Below, piece after piece: positions 9,767 to 23,205 of a stretch of 64,000 nucleotides of DNA (position 1 is the first letter of the stretch; each line of letters starts with the position of its first letter). The notes beneath the pieces are model-generated. The model ran no database searches, was not told where the DNA came from, and saw nothing but the letters and a program-made list of their open reading frames with translations. A program made the translations under genes and the position numbers. Origin of the DNA: Prinia subflava (Eukaryota > Chordata > Aves > Passeriformes > Cisticolidae); NCBI RefSeq assembly GCF_021018805.1, contig NW_026960607.1, positions 2,730,501-2,794,500 of the forward strand. Reading direction: 5' to 3'.

Positions 9767-10820
9767 ATGGTGTAAATTCACATCTGAGATGCTGTAGGCC
9801 GGATGTAGCCCATGAACAATTTTATGTACCATCATAGGTAAATTTTCTTTCCAGTCTCCCACATACTGAAGACAGTGTTGTTGCAAATTTAGTTGCAGAT
9901 GATTTATCAGGCTTGCTCCTCACAAGCCCTCTGGTGACATGTAGCCATTACTACAACTTCTGGAAGAAAAAAATATGACAAACTCCCTCACATGACACTT
10001 CTGAAGGTCACAAACAGGAGGATGATTTCTGAAACATTAAGAAGAGTTTGATGCAGAATATTGTCTGAGGTCTTTTTCATATGGCCTATAAACCCAGCTG
10101 AAATGTAAGTCTGTTTGACTGATGTGATTGAAGTTCTCTTTTGCCATTAGTCACTGACAGCAGGCTGATTGTGGGGTGTGTTGAGAGCACATTTTTGCAC
10201 ATGCATAGTGTTGTTTTCCTCATACACCAAAAAAATGGAACAGCAGTTCTGGCTATTTTTTTGCAAATAAGTGTACTGGGAAGATGAATAAAAACCAATT
10301 ACTAGTATGCTGTTCTTAAGTTTGTTCTTTGAAGGCTTTGCCTGCTCTGTATTTGCTCTCAGACTAATCAATTATACAAAGTTTCTTTTTACAAATTAGA
10401 GCAAACTGCATACCCAATTTTCTGATTATTGTGCTTTTATGTTTTCTTAAAGCTTTTAGATTAATTAATTCTTAGAGGAACATAATTTTACAAGTAATTT
10501 TTCAGTGAATGTTTTCTAGAAAACAGTCATTAATCATTGCCATATATGACCTCAGTCATACCTTGTCTCTTAACGATATGCTTTTCTGTTAATCAGTAAT
10601 TAACTTTGCCTTTTATTATGGCCTACATTTAAGAAAGTTTCTTTGTTACTTGCACCTGTTGTTTGTAAAATCTATCTAAAATACTAAGGAACTTCTCATG
10701 GTACCTTTCTCCAAAGCTGTCAAATGTCAGAAATAAATGAAGGAAACTTAAGATACCATCTCTGATTAATTAATTGTATGGGGGATGGTGTTCTAGGCAT
10801 AATGTTCCTATTGTAAGAAC

Positions 10821-10854
10821 AATACATGTGGAGCATCAATACATGTGGAGCATG
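10821..10854. repeat. Tandem duplication, 17 bp x 2
   Basis: AATACATGTGGAGCATC is followed at once by a second copy differing in the last base. It looks like a simple local duplication. Confidence 0.7.
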
Positions 10855-12095
10855 TAAATGCTATGCATTGCATCAGCCTGCAAATTTTAGTGTCAAACTG
10901 CCTCTGTAGGATGGTTTGTGAATTTCTCCTGAGTTCTTAATGAGTTTAGTATTCAAACCCAGTTTCTTCATCAGCCTGAAAACTGATTGTTTGTCTTTAG
11001 CATTACAGCTGAAAATATTGAATTGTTCTGGAATTAAAGGAAATATATTTTGAAAACATGCACAGATATATGAATATGTATGTAAGCTTGTGTATTGTCT
11101 ATTTTTCTGGGTTGCGAGAATCTACTGGCAGGCTCTTCCTGACTTGTGTGACCTTGAGAAAGTGTCTCTTAAGATATCTTCTCTCAGCTTCCTTAACTTT
11201 TAATTGAGAGGCTGAAACACCCCTGCCTTACATTATGTACAAGTTGCATCTTCTTTTGCAACGTATTTTAAGACTTTTAGATTAATAGGTTTAATTGGAT
11301 AGGAAAAGCAAATAACATCATCTGTCTTCCATTTTGACTGAAATCCTCTCAATGTCAGATAAAACCAAAATATAGAAGAATAATACAGAACAGTACTAGA
11401 AGCACAGACCACCTATTTGTTCTACGTTGCCAGAACTGTTTTTTTCAAAAACAGTTCATGAAAAAAAAACCCCTGTATTTCAACAAATCTAATGCACTTG
11501 CAGAAAAAAAATCTAAGAAATTAATGAGAAATATCTCCTAGTGACATGCATTTTTTTTGATTCAAAATGAATGTGTGGAATTTTGGTCACTCTCTTCTGT
11601 GAAGGTTGAGCTACTTAAACAGTTGTAACTTGAGTTAAAGTAGTTCACATTTCAGCTCTCCAGGTGTAATTGCCATGCTAGGGTATTTCCTACAGTCAGA
11701 TGTACTTCTAGATTGGGTGCAGTAGGAGCGGTTTGTTTATGAAATTGTGTCATGGAAAACAGTTGCCATCTGTAGAAAAAGTCACTTTTTTGAGTTTTTA
11801 TTGCGCATGTTGTTCATTCATAGGTTCCTAGATAAACAAAATCTTGCTGGAAGAAATATATTTCATTCTGGTATAACATCCAGGTGTCTCATAAAAATGC
11901 TATTACTTGTGAATCTTGTTATCTCCTCAGTGGATTTCATCTTGTATGAAACTCAGCAACCATGACCTCACATGCATATCACTGCATGACCTTTCAAGAA
12001 AACATTATGATGTTGGACACAGGGTGTTTCAGGAAAGTGACATCAGCAAGCATGAAATATTGCTACCATTATAACAAAGCAATATGGTGTCACTT

Positions 12096-12916
12096 TGTTG
12101 GGGGTTAGATTTGCCTCTTTTTCACTTACAGAAGTTTTTCCCATAAGTTTCTAAGAAACTTTAATGACAGTACTTAGCCAGAACAAAGGGAGTAGTTGAA
12201 GGACATGGCAGCACAAGGCTACACCTATTGTTTTTGAGTCTCTGGGAGTGTCCCTCAGAGGAGAGAGATAACGCGAGCTTTGAAAAAGGTAAAAAGAGCT
12301 GGGGGGGGGGGGGGGGGGGGGGCAGGGGCTCGCTCTCAGCATTAAGGAAGACAGTCAAGCGGCCCCTCGCTGCAGGAAGAGTTCACGGCCATCACTCTGC
12401 CTCATCCTAGGAAATCTACCATCATCTACTCATGTACCTGGGAATCCTGAGCTCATTTTCTCCAGCTTTCCCCCCACCGCCACTGTTTCTTCGGAGCTCT
12501 GAGGCTTTCCTGCTACTCTGTAGCCCTGCACTGCCCAGCCCTGCTGGGACACCCTCTGCCATTCCAGCTACCAGCGCAGAGTTCCTCATCTCATCCACCA
12601 GCCTGGGACTTTCCACCCTTCCAGCTTGGCCTCTCGGAGTCCTACAGGGGCACCGAGATCAAACTGCCCTGGGCTTTTGTGAAAGAAAGCCTTCAAGGTT
12701 CCTGTTTCTGTTTATTATTAATGCTGTAGTTGTTGTTTGTTTGTTGTTTTGTCATATATACTAGTAAAGAACTGTTATTCCTATCCCCATACCTTTGCCT
12801 GAAAGCTCCTTTAATTTTCTAAATTAGAATATTTTAGAGGGAGGGGATTCGAATTCTCCATCTCTAGAGAGGTCCTGCCCCCTTCCTAGCAGATACCTGT
12901 CTTTCAAACCAAGACA
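12096..12916. mobile_element. Solo LTR, about 820 bp, likely ERVL-like
   Basis: The block begins TG and ends CA, and reading inward from its right end on the minus strand gives TGTCTTGGTTTGAAAGACAG. The flanks share CACTT (12091-12095 and 12915-12919), although the right copy overlaps the terminal CA, so the ends are good to about 2 bp. The block is richer in G+C than its surroundings and contains a 22-base G run. From memory the sequence resembles a common ERVL-type LTR of songbirds, which is recollection and not a search result. No internal retroviral genes are attached. Open frames across it on either strand are composition artefacts. Confidence 0.6.
12301..12322. repeat. 22-base G homopolymer
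   Basis: An uninterrupted run of 22 G lies inside the LTR at 12096-12916. Such runs can fold as G-quadruplexes, vary in length between individuals and are often misassembled. Confidence 0.8.
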
Positions 12917-13256
12917 CTTCTAGAACCGGAATTTTAGGTTTTGAATGAGCTGTTTCAGTAACCAGATAAAATTCTTTAATCTACTAAATAAAATTAAACT
13001 TTTTAGTATGGGTATGAACCAAGCTCTTCTGGCCTCTTTATTATAGTGTAATTTTATGAATATGTAATTGAACTGAGAAGACTAGTTCAGTAGTTGAAAA
13101 TAACAAAACCAGCTACCATGAATTTTTGATCAAGTAACAAGCATAAATATCTCAGGCTAGGGATCAAACTTGTTTCCTAAAAAGGTAAAAACATTTCCCA
13201 TGATTGTTCATCTGGGCTGGGATATAAAGTGTTATCTTGAGAGCTCACAATTTTGG
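12917..13256. other. No gene seen
   Basis: AT-rich spacer between two LTRs; nothing recognised. Confidence 0.5.
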
Positions 13257-13262
13257 GATATT

Positions 13263-13592
13263 TGTTGTTATGGTTTTTGTACGGCACAGAAATAACATGA
13301 CTCTCCATGTTGGTAAAAATGAGAGCCAACTTTATTCTTCTAAATTCTACTTTTATAGAGTAGTTCAGTACAAAGAACATGATTGGTTATTCAGCGTCTA
13401 CACCCTTTAATAAACATTTCTTTCCAGTAAACATGTTGGAAAAACACCACCTGTGGATGGTTTCTCACTTGCCAAGGTTTGTTTGAATTCCTCCTTTAGA
13501 TTTCTCAGGCTAACATGAGAAAGTTGCTCGTCTGCCTTTCACAGACACTGGCACAGCCTGAAGGCTAAGTTCAGACCAATGTCAGGCCCATA
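13263..13592 (-). mobile_element. Solo LTR, family D
   Basis: It matches the two LTRs of provirus D (54006-54339 and 60449-60783) along its whole length of about 330 bp, in the same orientation. The sense-strand AATAAA is near 13332. The terminal CA appears as TA. No polypurine tract or primer site adjoins it. The flanks give only an imperfect duplication: GGATAT at left and GGATAG at right, which would place the start one base earlier. Confidence 0.8.
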
Positions 13593-13598
13593 GGATAG

Positions 13599-14515
13599 AA
13601 ATAAGCATACAGTACTGTTGGATGGAGGCTGGTGTGAGAGACACAAAACAGTCTTCACTTGTTTGAACTTCCTACTCCTGTCATTATATTATTGTATCAA
13701 ATTTCACCTCTGAAACGGGACTTATTTTTCAATGGCTGAAACACCTCCTGTCATATTAATTTAGATTCATTATGTTCTTTTAGAAAACAAACTAGTTAGC
13801 ACAGGAAACAGCTTACTAAAATTATTCCAGAGGGCTTTTCCCACACTAGATGTTACACATGTGCCACAGTGGTACATTTTAAGAACCCCTTCCTTATGTT
13901 CATTAATACATAACCAGTACTCATCAGTCTTAATTCAAAATTGTATTTTAAACTTTACACTGTTGTAAAAATACCCATGAGATTGATGAATATGTTTCAG
14001 GCCACAGGGAATCTGAAACATAAAGTGGAACTACAAAGATGTGTTTTTGTTTCTGGACCCACATTATTGTTCATAATAAATTAATTCCTGTTGTATTACA
14101 CAGTTTATATTTTCATTACAGTAAACCAAAGTGAATGTACTCACAGAATAGCTCCAGAAAGCTGCGAGTATTTTTAGTTTTAGCATTTTAAATACTCTTT
14201 GCTGTTGAAGATAGCAGATCATTCTGGAGGAGGGAGTGAAGGGGATTGAAAGACAAATAATTTAGTAATGAACCTATAGATTGAAAAATGACCTGCTGCT
14301 TCCCTCTTTTATTACATTTTTTGTGCAACACATACTGTTTGTGAAGTTATGTGAGTGAAAACATGAAGTATGAATCCTCTCTCCTTGTCCATCAGTTTTG
14401 TCTCATAATTCTCTTGGCTTAGAGTATTCTTTCATCTTAGATAATTGCATTTCTGTTGTCAATAGCATGGGTGGCTATTTTATCTCAGGCATGGCTGTAC
14501 TCACTTACTTCTGTA
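13599..14515. other. No gene seen
   Basis: AT-rich sequence without recognisable coding or repeat structure. Confidence 0.5.
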
Positions 14516-14930
14516 ATGTTCTGTTTTTCTGAGTTTGGGCAAATTTGGATGAAAACCTCCCAATGGGGTCCCTCTGGAAAACAAACCTGAACGGCCTCTA
14601 CCCAAACTGGTCTGGGAAAAAATCTCCTCAGAGAAAAGTGGAAAAAGATATTTATTTAACAAACAAACTACCCACAAGCATAAAAAATGAATAATACAAA
14701 ACAAAACCTCTCACTGCTATGAAGAGAGAGAAATTGAGAAATCTTCGCGGTAGGTGTAGCTTGGCTTGCTCAGTCTCTTATCAGTTCCTCCGGCGCTGGA
14801 AAATGGCGAGGTCCAGGCCCTAGTGGGCCACAGGCGTGAGATCCCGGTGCTCTTCTGGGTTTTCAGTGCAGAGCAGGTTTAAACAGTCCCAAGAAAAACA
14901 GTCTCTCCCCTAAAGTTCCATTCTCTTATC
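14516..14930 (-). mobile_element. LTR-like fragment
   Basis: A block of higher GC with LTR-like traits: a TATTTATTTAAC motif (minus strand GTTAAATAAATA) and a GC-rich stretch at about 14785-14880. From memory it resembles a songbird ERV LTR that begins near the TTTGGGCAAATTTGG motif. No target duplication was found, so both ends are approximate and the right end may extend further. Confidence 0.4.
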
Positions 14931-17900
14931 CCTCTGGGACTCGGTAAAACAGAATCTTCACTTTTCCAGAAGTGCTTCCTGAAGTGCAAGTACAATTGAG
15001 CTGCAAATGGTGAACACCTTGAAGGCACTCAGGAGGACGTACCTGTATGCTAGGGCTGTGCTTCACACCTGCTTTCCTCAGCATCTGCTGCTGTGAACAA
15101 AAGGTTGCAGGTTTAGATAGGACTTTAGAAAGGCAATTCTGTGGAAGTAATTTCAAACTTCTTGATGCTCAGCATTTTTTAAAATTAGGCTAGCTGTTTG
15201 GCTGTCTAAAGGGAGATGACAGTGCCCAAATTTGGAAGGTTGAAAATCCTCATCAGTTCCTTCTGATTAATGGCTTCTATATATAATTCAAGAAGCCTTA
15301 GCATGAAAATGCGACAAAAAATTCAGTAAGAACATAGAAACAAAAGCTTTTTTTAATTAATTAGAAATGCTTTCTGAATTTGCAGAAAGCTTTCCCCTGG
15401 GGACCTCCCAAATATGCATAAAACTCTAGAATACACCAACTGAAATCTCACAACAAATCAATGAGTTTTCTCACTACACTCAGGGCAGCACAAAAGGGAG
15501 TTCTGAAGGAGTTAGCCTGCTGCCAAAATAAATTGTCAACGCTTTCTTCCTGTCTTCTCATTTCATTGGTTCACTAGCTTAAGAACATAATTTCTTCTAT
15601 GTTTTTCTGCTATGAAAAAGGGAAAAAGATTGGAGCATTATGAAAGCATTATGATAAATTCCCTGAGGGTTCTTGTTTCAAGAATGACACCTGATTTTAT
15701 TTTTTTTTTTTTCAGTTGAGTTTAGAATTTTTTTCCTTCATCTGAATACGTCTGTCTTCCCTGACTACAGTGATAAAAGCTTTACTCCTAAGTGTTATCT
15801 GCAACATTTATTTGGGGACTCTGCTCTGGGTCTGCATTTCTTGAAATCCCAGCAATGCAGTTTACAGATTTAGCTCACGCTCTTGTTGAGGAATGCCTCA
15901 AAACTGTTCTTCATGCAGTTCAGGCTGAGCTGAACAAAAAATGCAGACTTATCACCCACATGTACAGTAGATAACATGAAGGATATTGCTTTAAAAACCC
16001 CCAGAGTGAACATTAAGACTAAATGAGAAAAATGTGTCCCTGTTGTCCTCACGGGTATGCTCTGGCAGAGCTGCAAGTGGGGTTTCCTGTATTGCATGCC
16101 AGATGTTGCATCTGTGAAAGGTAACACTTTGATAGACCTGTGACCTTCCATAGACTGAAAGCATCAGTGTCTCAGTATTTTTGAGGAAGCTGAGAGCAGA
16201 CAAAGAACAATGAAAAGTAAAAGAGCAAATGGCACTCTACAGCATATTGGCTTCCTACACATCCCCACACCAGTTTTTCAGAAATGTGCTGGTGTTAAAC
16301 AGACATCCAGTATGTTGTTGCTGCTTTATGTTGGGCATACATTTCTGAAATTCTAAAAGTCCTAATGGGTACCAATTAGGAATGAGCAATTTGAGCAACA
16401 GTAACCAGTGTTTCTCCTCGGCTGAGAAAACCAGGCAAAATGCCAAAGTCACATATCTATGCAGGTCTGAAATTTGGGTCTTTTTGTAGGATTATATTTT
16501 GTACTATGTTGAAATCTCTTTACAGATAAAATTATCATATGACTGGCTTTACCATATCCACACAGAGGAGTGAGATGACTAGAAAAAAAAAAAAAAAAAG
16601 CAGAGTAATTTTATACTGAAAGAGCAACTAATGTGTATTAAATTTATCTCATGTTTCGTAATGCCATTCTGATTGTACTTTTACAAGAATATCTGGTTGT
16701 AAACAACTTATTGACACAATGGCTTATGCAACAATCCATATTGTTTGAACTTTTAGAGATTAAGGCATCATTACATTCCTATAAGCTCTTTACAAATGCT
16801 TTCTCAAAAGAAGGTGTGGGCAAACATGCCAAGTTGCTCTGTTTCGTGGTTCTGCCTCTTTCTGTGTGCCATGAGATAAGGAAAACTACAAGTAAAGTCA
16901 ACCAAGTATATAGTATGAAAGCCATTCAATGGATTACTTAAGTATATACCTAATTTCAAATCTGAGTTGCAACAATGTTGAATATGAAAGAAGACAAAGA
17001 AATAATAACACCAGTGAAAAACTGTAAAGGTCTTCTTTCTGAGATGGCACTATCGTTCATACAATGCATTATACGATACATAATCAGGCATTTTCCACAG
17101 TTTGTCTTCAGTATTTGTATTAGAGGATTAGAGTTTTTAATTAATTTTTTTACATTATGTCAAAGGGGAGAATATGTATAAGGCCATGTATGCAAGATTA
17201 AAATGTGCCTATTGATGATCATGGTTTATTTTTTTTCCATGTACTTCTAATTAGGTAACAGAGAAAGAAAATATGCTCAAAAGTGCTCTTTCAGAAATAG
17301 AGGCTAGCAGATCTAAAAGTAAATAATTTGCCTTTTGCCTGTAAATATTATGCTTTGCATGCAATAAATCTTTGTAAGAGTTCTATTAAATATTTTTAGA
17401 AAGGGGTTTATACTTAAAACCAAGCAGCTCATATGTATCCATAGAGCTCATTTGACCACCAGACTGGGAGGTAATAATTTGTATTATGCAAAAATGGCAA
17501 TACCTTCTCAACGCGGCAGAGAAAATTGTTTCTCCTCCCCGCTCAATTTCTATAGAGGCAAACGAAAAATGTGATAATATTTTTCTCTCTGCTTTCTTTT
17601 CATGCAAATTATGATGTTCTGGAACTGAAAACGAAGCAAAGTAATATCAACTGCTTTCTGTGAAATTTAACATTTGCTATTTACCAAACGTATGGATCAT
17701 TTTTGAAATGCCCATCTTTTCTCTTTTGACAAGCTCTTTTTCTGCAATGATTTGTGCCAGAGATGGTTCTCAAAACAATGGGCCGTTTCAAAAACTTTTG
17801 TTCAAAAAATATTTTCAAAAAATATATAGGGTAGAGGAATGAACCCCTTGTCATACCATAAACAGCCTCACTATTTCTGTTAAGAAAATATGATTTTATT

Positions 17901-20344
17901 TCTTTAGCAATAATTTGCTAAATGGGAAAACTTAGATATAACATTTTTATCTGAAAATTTTCCTGCTCTACAGTATTTTTAGAATAATTTTTTAACAATT
18001 TATTGATAGCAGGTATAAACTCAACAATTTATAACTACCTGCTAAAGCTCTTTTCCTGAACCAAACTTCCTGACAGAAGTAATTTATAAGATTAATGTAA
18101 AATTTTGCATTTACCCTTCACTTAAGGGATATTCTTTATTTGGACATTGTTATTTTGCCTTCCTTCATCAATGGCACACAGCTGCATGTGTCACTATGCC
18201 TGGCATACTCTGAATTTGAAACATACTTCCCTCCTAATAATGCACCTGCTCTGAAGCACATCCTTGATGATGAGATATTCGTTTTTCTGAAAACTGTCCA
18301 AGAAGGTGTAGGGAGTTTATAATAGAAAGTTTTGGGCTGGATTGGCCTCATCATCACTTGACTAAAAATGGTATGATATCTCTGCACTCATGAACTCATA
18401 TGTATGCCTCTCTGCAAAATCAATATCCTTTTGACTGAATGAGATTTGGCTGTATATGAACTATGCAATTCAAAAAAGTATGAAGCAGATTTTTTTGTGT
18501 TGCAGATCTTGATTATCCCATTAAAATAAATCTATTACTATTACCTTGTTATTTTTCAAGAGAAGTGTAAGCAACAATTCAGATACATGAGAACCAGTCT
18601 TGTGAATTCAAACAGTTTATTAAAATTAAGAACAGGATGTTCAAGTGTACCTTGGTGGAAATGAAGAAGGCTAGAATCAGAAACGTAAGTCATTGTGTAA
18701 TTAACTTTTTTCCCCCTTTGTGTCGTATTGCTGTATTTACACTAATGTCATTAAAGAAATACACAAGGTATTGGAATGTCAACTCCATTTAGTTCACTGG
18801 TACACTTGAAGAGGGAAGCCTTTTATACCAAAGCAATCATAAAATGTGCTCCTATAGTTATTGTACTACGAAAGACAAAAATTAGTTTTAGTATAATCCC
18901 TGGAAATGGGTGGCACTATAAAGCATGACAAATTAATGCTGCTGACCATTATTATAACTTTTTGAAAATTAAGGCTTTTTTTCTTATTCCGGATGATTGC
19001 TTGTGAGAACAGTTCTGGTTTAATGAATGAACTCTATGTGCTTCAAATTGTTCAGGAATCTCTTTTTTTGTCCTACTCTTTAAACTTATTTTGAAAATTA
19101 AATTTTCACTGAGATGCAAAAGTCACCTAAGTACCTCTGAAATACACCTCTTCTGCCCTGGTTATCACGGAGGTGTTCACAAAGCATGCCATTGCAATAG
19201 GTGAAAGCCTTATAAGCTGACTTAAAAGGATGCAGAATAATACCTTAGAATGTAATGCATTCATGAAAATCCACAAAGTAAAGACAGTGTGTTTGAGCTG
19301 GTTTTTCAGAGTTGTGCTAATGAAGAGTTAGTAAATAGTTATGAACATACTTAAAAGTTGGTGAGACTTCTATCATTCTAGTCTAGGATTATTAGATTTA
19401 TAATAACGTAATTTGCCACTGTGACAACTTTTCCTCTGATGCAAGTACAAAATAACTCTCAACTGAGCACAGAAAAGGATATGAATGGTGTTTGAGGTTT
19501 TTTTGTCCTCCAGAGTTTATAGAAGTCCCAGATATTTACTAGAACAGATCTGATACAGTGGGCTAAGTACTTAGGAGACATTACATTTATTTTTTTCAAC
19601 TTCTTGTGGGCCTGGCACAAGATTATCATGCATTTTCAGATACTGATTGTCCTGCAATGCTGGTAACTTGTCTTTGTTTAGAACTTTCCATATTTCCTTC
19701 AGATATTTCTATCTAGTTTTTTTACTTTTTTTGGAGAATGTGTAAAATCTAGACAACACTAGTGAAAAGACTTCAATTTGCAAAATCAGAAAATAAACCC
19801 TCTCTTGATTACCCTCTCTTTTTTTCTTCTTTCTGCTTTTTGTTTCTTTTCCCTTTCAGTTATGTGGACATAGAAATGAGCACCACATATTCTAGCAAGC
19901 CAATTTTTTTCTTTATTCACTCATTTTCCTCTTTTCCTTACATTCTTGTTTTGCTTTAGTTCTCTCTTGTTAATGACCACATAAGACTGATAGAGAAGAT
20001 ACACTGTTTAGCAACTGTTATATCACTGGAGGACATCACTTATAAATTCCTTAAAGTTTTTCTGCATCTCAAGATATGCAAATTTATACTTTGTTTTAGC
20101 AAAAAAGTGAATCTTTGTCATTCCTTAAATACTGTATAAATCAATTCAGTATTAGCTGATTAGGTATTAGAAATGTCATAGGAACTTTTATGGTGTGAAC
20201 ACCAAAAAAATTAGGATGGGAGTCCCACCATACTATCACTGTATAAGCACATGCTGACATAGTTCTTTCTTCACACTAGAAGCCTTGATGTTTAACTGTT
20301 TTGTGCACCTTCTTAAATTTAGGGTAACGTCACTGAAGTTTGAG
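14931..20344. other. No established gene; one candidate exon
   Basis: AT-rich sequence. Poly-T (about 15698-15713) and poly-A (about 16581-16598) runs occur. A possible small exon lies at 17255-17318 and is listed separately. Otherwise nothing was recognised. Confidence 0.5.
17255..17318 (+). other. Candidate 64-bp coiled-coil exon of an unknown host gene
   Basis: A pyrimidine-rich stretch ending TTCTAATTAG (17245-17254) is followed by an open frame and then a donor-like GTAAAT at 17319. One frame encodes about 21 residues of charged, heptad-like character with Glu, Lys, Leu and Ser at coiled-coil spacing. If real, this window would lie in an intron-rich host gene transcribed to the right. 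The donor is only moderate, no partner exons were found, and a match this short can arise by chance. Confidence 0.2.
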
Positions 20345-20472
20345 TCATAGAATCATAGAATAGTTTGGGTTGGAAAGGACCTTAAAGATCTAGTTCCAAA
20401 CCCCCTTCCATGGGCAGGGACAACTCCCACTAGACCAGGTTGCTAGAGCTCCATCCAACCTGTCCTTGTTAC
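20345..20472 (-). mobile_element. CR1 LINE, 3' terminal fragment
   Basis: It opens with TCATAGAATCATAGAATAG, the reverse complement of the tandem 8-bp repeat that ends CR1 elements, and continues into the TTTGGGTTGGAAAGGACC segment. The true 3' end is therefore present and the element is severely 5' truncated, as is usual for LINE retrotransposition. Confidence 0.9.
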
Positions 20473-21814
20473 CTATATGCCTAAGTTTGCTTTTGACCAG
20501 GACCTAGCAAACAGCTGTGCGTCTGAGGAACTCATTTGAGATAAAACCTTGCTAGCCATTTCTTGGATGCCAAAGGAGTCTGAAAGTCCCAAGAAGTCTT
20601 GTCCATGCCTCATCTTGCATAATGAACCACATCCTCTTGTCTTTTTACCCTTCTGTATCTCAGAGAAAAAAATAAAAAAACAACAACAAAGTGTGGCATG
20701 TCCCCTACAGTGTAAGACTTCACTTCTGGTGAAGGCCGACAAGAGGAAATTTTCTCTATTCTTTTAAGAACCTAGAGTTGCAATAAAATGTGTCAGCAAT
20801 AATAGAAATCATTGTCTTAATCTGGTTTTCAGCACTATAGTTTAACTTTACATACTAAGTACGTAATGAGAAATTCTGTTTATCTCAAGAGATGTGTGTG
20901 TGCTCAGATTTCCTATCACATTTTTGAGTGCTTGAATATAAAAATTATGATAATTTCTTTTATTTACTTGTTGTTTATAAAATAACAGAAAGAGGATGTT
21001 AAGAATGCATAAATTAGAGAACATAAGCATACAAATAATGGATAGAAGTTACTGTGGAAACTTCAGCTCAAAGTATTTGTTAATATTCCACACTTATTCT
21101 TGCATTAAAAGGTATGTAATGAAATAACTGTTTGAAATACAAGATAATAAAAGCATCTTTAAAACAGGGAAGTGATTATTAAATGGCAGTATTAAAAATA
21201 GGCAAACATCACTCTCTGTTTATCATTGACCAAAAAAATTAACTGAAAGTCTGTAATCAACCATTTTTTTTTTTTGCTAGAAAGATGAACAACATGAGCT
21301 TAGCATAGATGGATATATCAACAAAGAGAGATATCAAATATCAACAAAGTGTTATGAGCATTTTTTTCCTGCAGTGTTAGAAGTAGAAGGACATAAAATG
21401 ATTGATGAAAGATAGACATAATTTGCTTTAAAGAAATCAGCATGTCACCTAAAATGTTTGGTAGGACAGGTTACACTAAAGTAGCCTTCCTGCTATAGTT
21501 CCAGATGGTTAAAAGCACAGTAAGCTTAGCTCAGTGCTGTGATTTTTACAAGCACAAAGAGATTCACAGACAAATGAGAGTCAACAATAGGCCTGATGTG
21601 CTACTAAATGAGTATTTATAACAATGTACTGTTTCACCATGAATGGCAATTACAGTTGTTGTGGTCTCATCCCTTCAAGAATAATTTCTGTCTGTGCCCT
21701 GCATCCTATCAGAGCAAAACATTAGCAGATACAATATCTGTGTTATTTCTTGGGTCGCTGCACAGGAATACTTTTGAATGCTTTAGCAGAGGAAAAGAGT
21801 AGAAGAAACGCTTG
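20473..21814. other. No gene seen
   Basis: AT-rich sequence. A T-rich tract ending in TAG at about 21265-21281 precedes a short open frame, but no donor site follows. Confidence 0.5.
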
Positions 21815-21819
21815 CTGAT

Positions 21820-23200
21820 TGTCATGGGTTAACACTGGCCAGATGTTAATGCACCCATGAATATATGTTTTTTCTCTAACAACTACTGTGGGATGTGATC
21901 AGGGACAGAGCAGAGCAGGCTTAAATCTTGAAAACAAAAAAACCAAAACTTTATTACATTACATAAGAACAGAGACAGAAAACTCTTAAACACACAGAGA
22001 CAGAAATAAAAACTTCTCAGAACATTTCTTCTCTTCCACCAGTTTCCACCCCCCACACATTACTCTCCATAGACCAAACCTTTGGGTTTTTAAATCAAAC
22101 AATCACCACTCAAAAAAAACCCCCAATCTTCAATTCAGCAAGGGAGAGAGGAGTCTCTCTCGCACCACAGACTGTTCCTCAGAAAACACGGGTCCACCCC
22201 TTATGTGTTTCCATGTCACCCATGGCACCGCCCGGAGAAGTCTGCCAGGGGACACTTCCTTTTTCCTATGTACAGCGCTCTCACCGCTGTCCATAGGCTG
22301 AAGCTGCATATAGGGCTCTTTTAAGGATACTTGCATGCCGAGCTCTCCCCCTTTTTGCCCTGGGGCTGAGGGTTCCGAGAGCAGGTCTCCCCTGAGGGCA
22401 GAGGGCGCCACCACACCCTCCCCCTCTCTTCTCTGCTCGCTCCACTCTTCAAGTGCCAGTCACTGTAGCAAAAGCAGGGGCAGCTGTATCCACCCAAATG
22501 CAGTTAATGTTCAAAGGAGGCTTGAGTTCAGTCTATGGCTAACATTTTGCAAGAAAAGTCCAGCTCAGAAGCCACTCTTCTTCAATTCCCTGCCCATCGG
22601 GTTCTTTCCAATCGTGCTTTATCATCTCGGTCCCAGGCTGTTTCTCTCTCTCTTCTGAAACTACCAGTCATGAGAATCAATGTCTAAGAAAAGTTTCTTT
22701 CTGCCAAGAAAGGGTTAAGAGTTTCTAGCTTTCAGCAGGGCTGCAGGCTCAGGCACTCCCAGGCTGGGCAACTCCCACGTGGCTGGGCATCTTCTCCCGG
22801 AGGGGGAGGGGGAAGGGTGAGCACACACGGAAGGCACTTCCACAGTTTTCCACCCCTTCATCCTGGATGGGGCAGCTCAGTTCCAGTCCTGTCCACTCTC
22901 TTCTCCCCCCGGGGCCCCAGCTTACTTTAGTTCCACCGCGTGGTTGTCCTGAGCCCAGCCACGTGGCTCCCCTCCCCCACTCAGCCCAAAGCTGAGCAGG
23001 GGAGAGGAGATGTTTCCACTGCTGAAACCAGAACCCAAAAGAGGCCGAACTGCCCTGGAGTCCTGCTTTTAACCCCTTGTGTCCTCAGAGGCGTGTCCAA
23101 ACCTCCGAGTGACCAATCCAAGTGCCAGCAGAAAAGCTGATCACTGATTGGCTTGCCCACATCCCCCTGGAAAAATTCACCTCCCCCCACAACCACGACA
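21820..23200 (-). mobile_element. Solo LTR, family E, about 1.38 kb
   Basis: It begins TGTCATGGGTTAAC and ends CACGACA, flanked by a perfect 5-bp duplication CTGAT (21815-21819 and 23201-23205). Sense is minus: a CCAAT-type box (GCCAATCAG near 23150), a TATA-like TTAAAAGC (near 23065-23074), and AATAAA near 21950-21955, close to the 3' end. The distance between promoter-like and poly(A) signals implies a long R region of about 1.1 kb. The 5-bp duplication fits class III (ERVL-type) insertions. Two relatives lie inside provirus D. Open frames across it are in GC-rich noncoding LTR sequence. Confidence 0.85.
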
Positions 23201-23205
23201 CTGAT

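Larger units (their letters stand above)
8971..12090. other. No gene seen
   Basis: Ordinary AT-rich sequence. The only structures noticed are a short perfect hairpin at 9742-9766 and a 17-bp tandem duplication at 10821-10854. Confidence 0.6.

Noticed and set aside
21265..21415. T-rich acceptor-like tract followed by 43 open codons
   Set aside because: No good donor follows before the stop; a single acceptor-like tract is common by chance in T-rich DNA.
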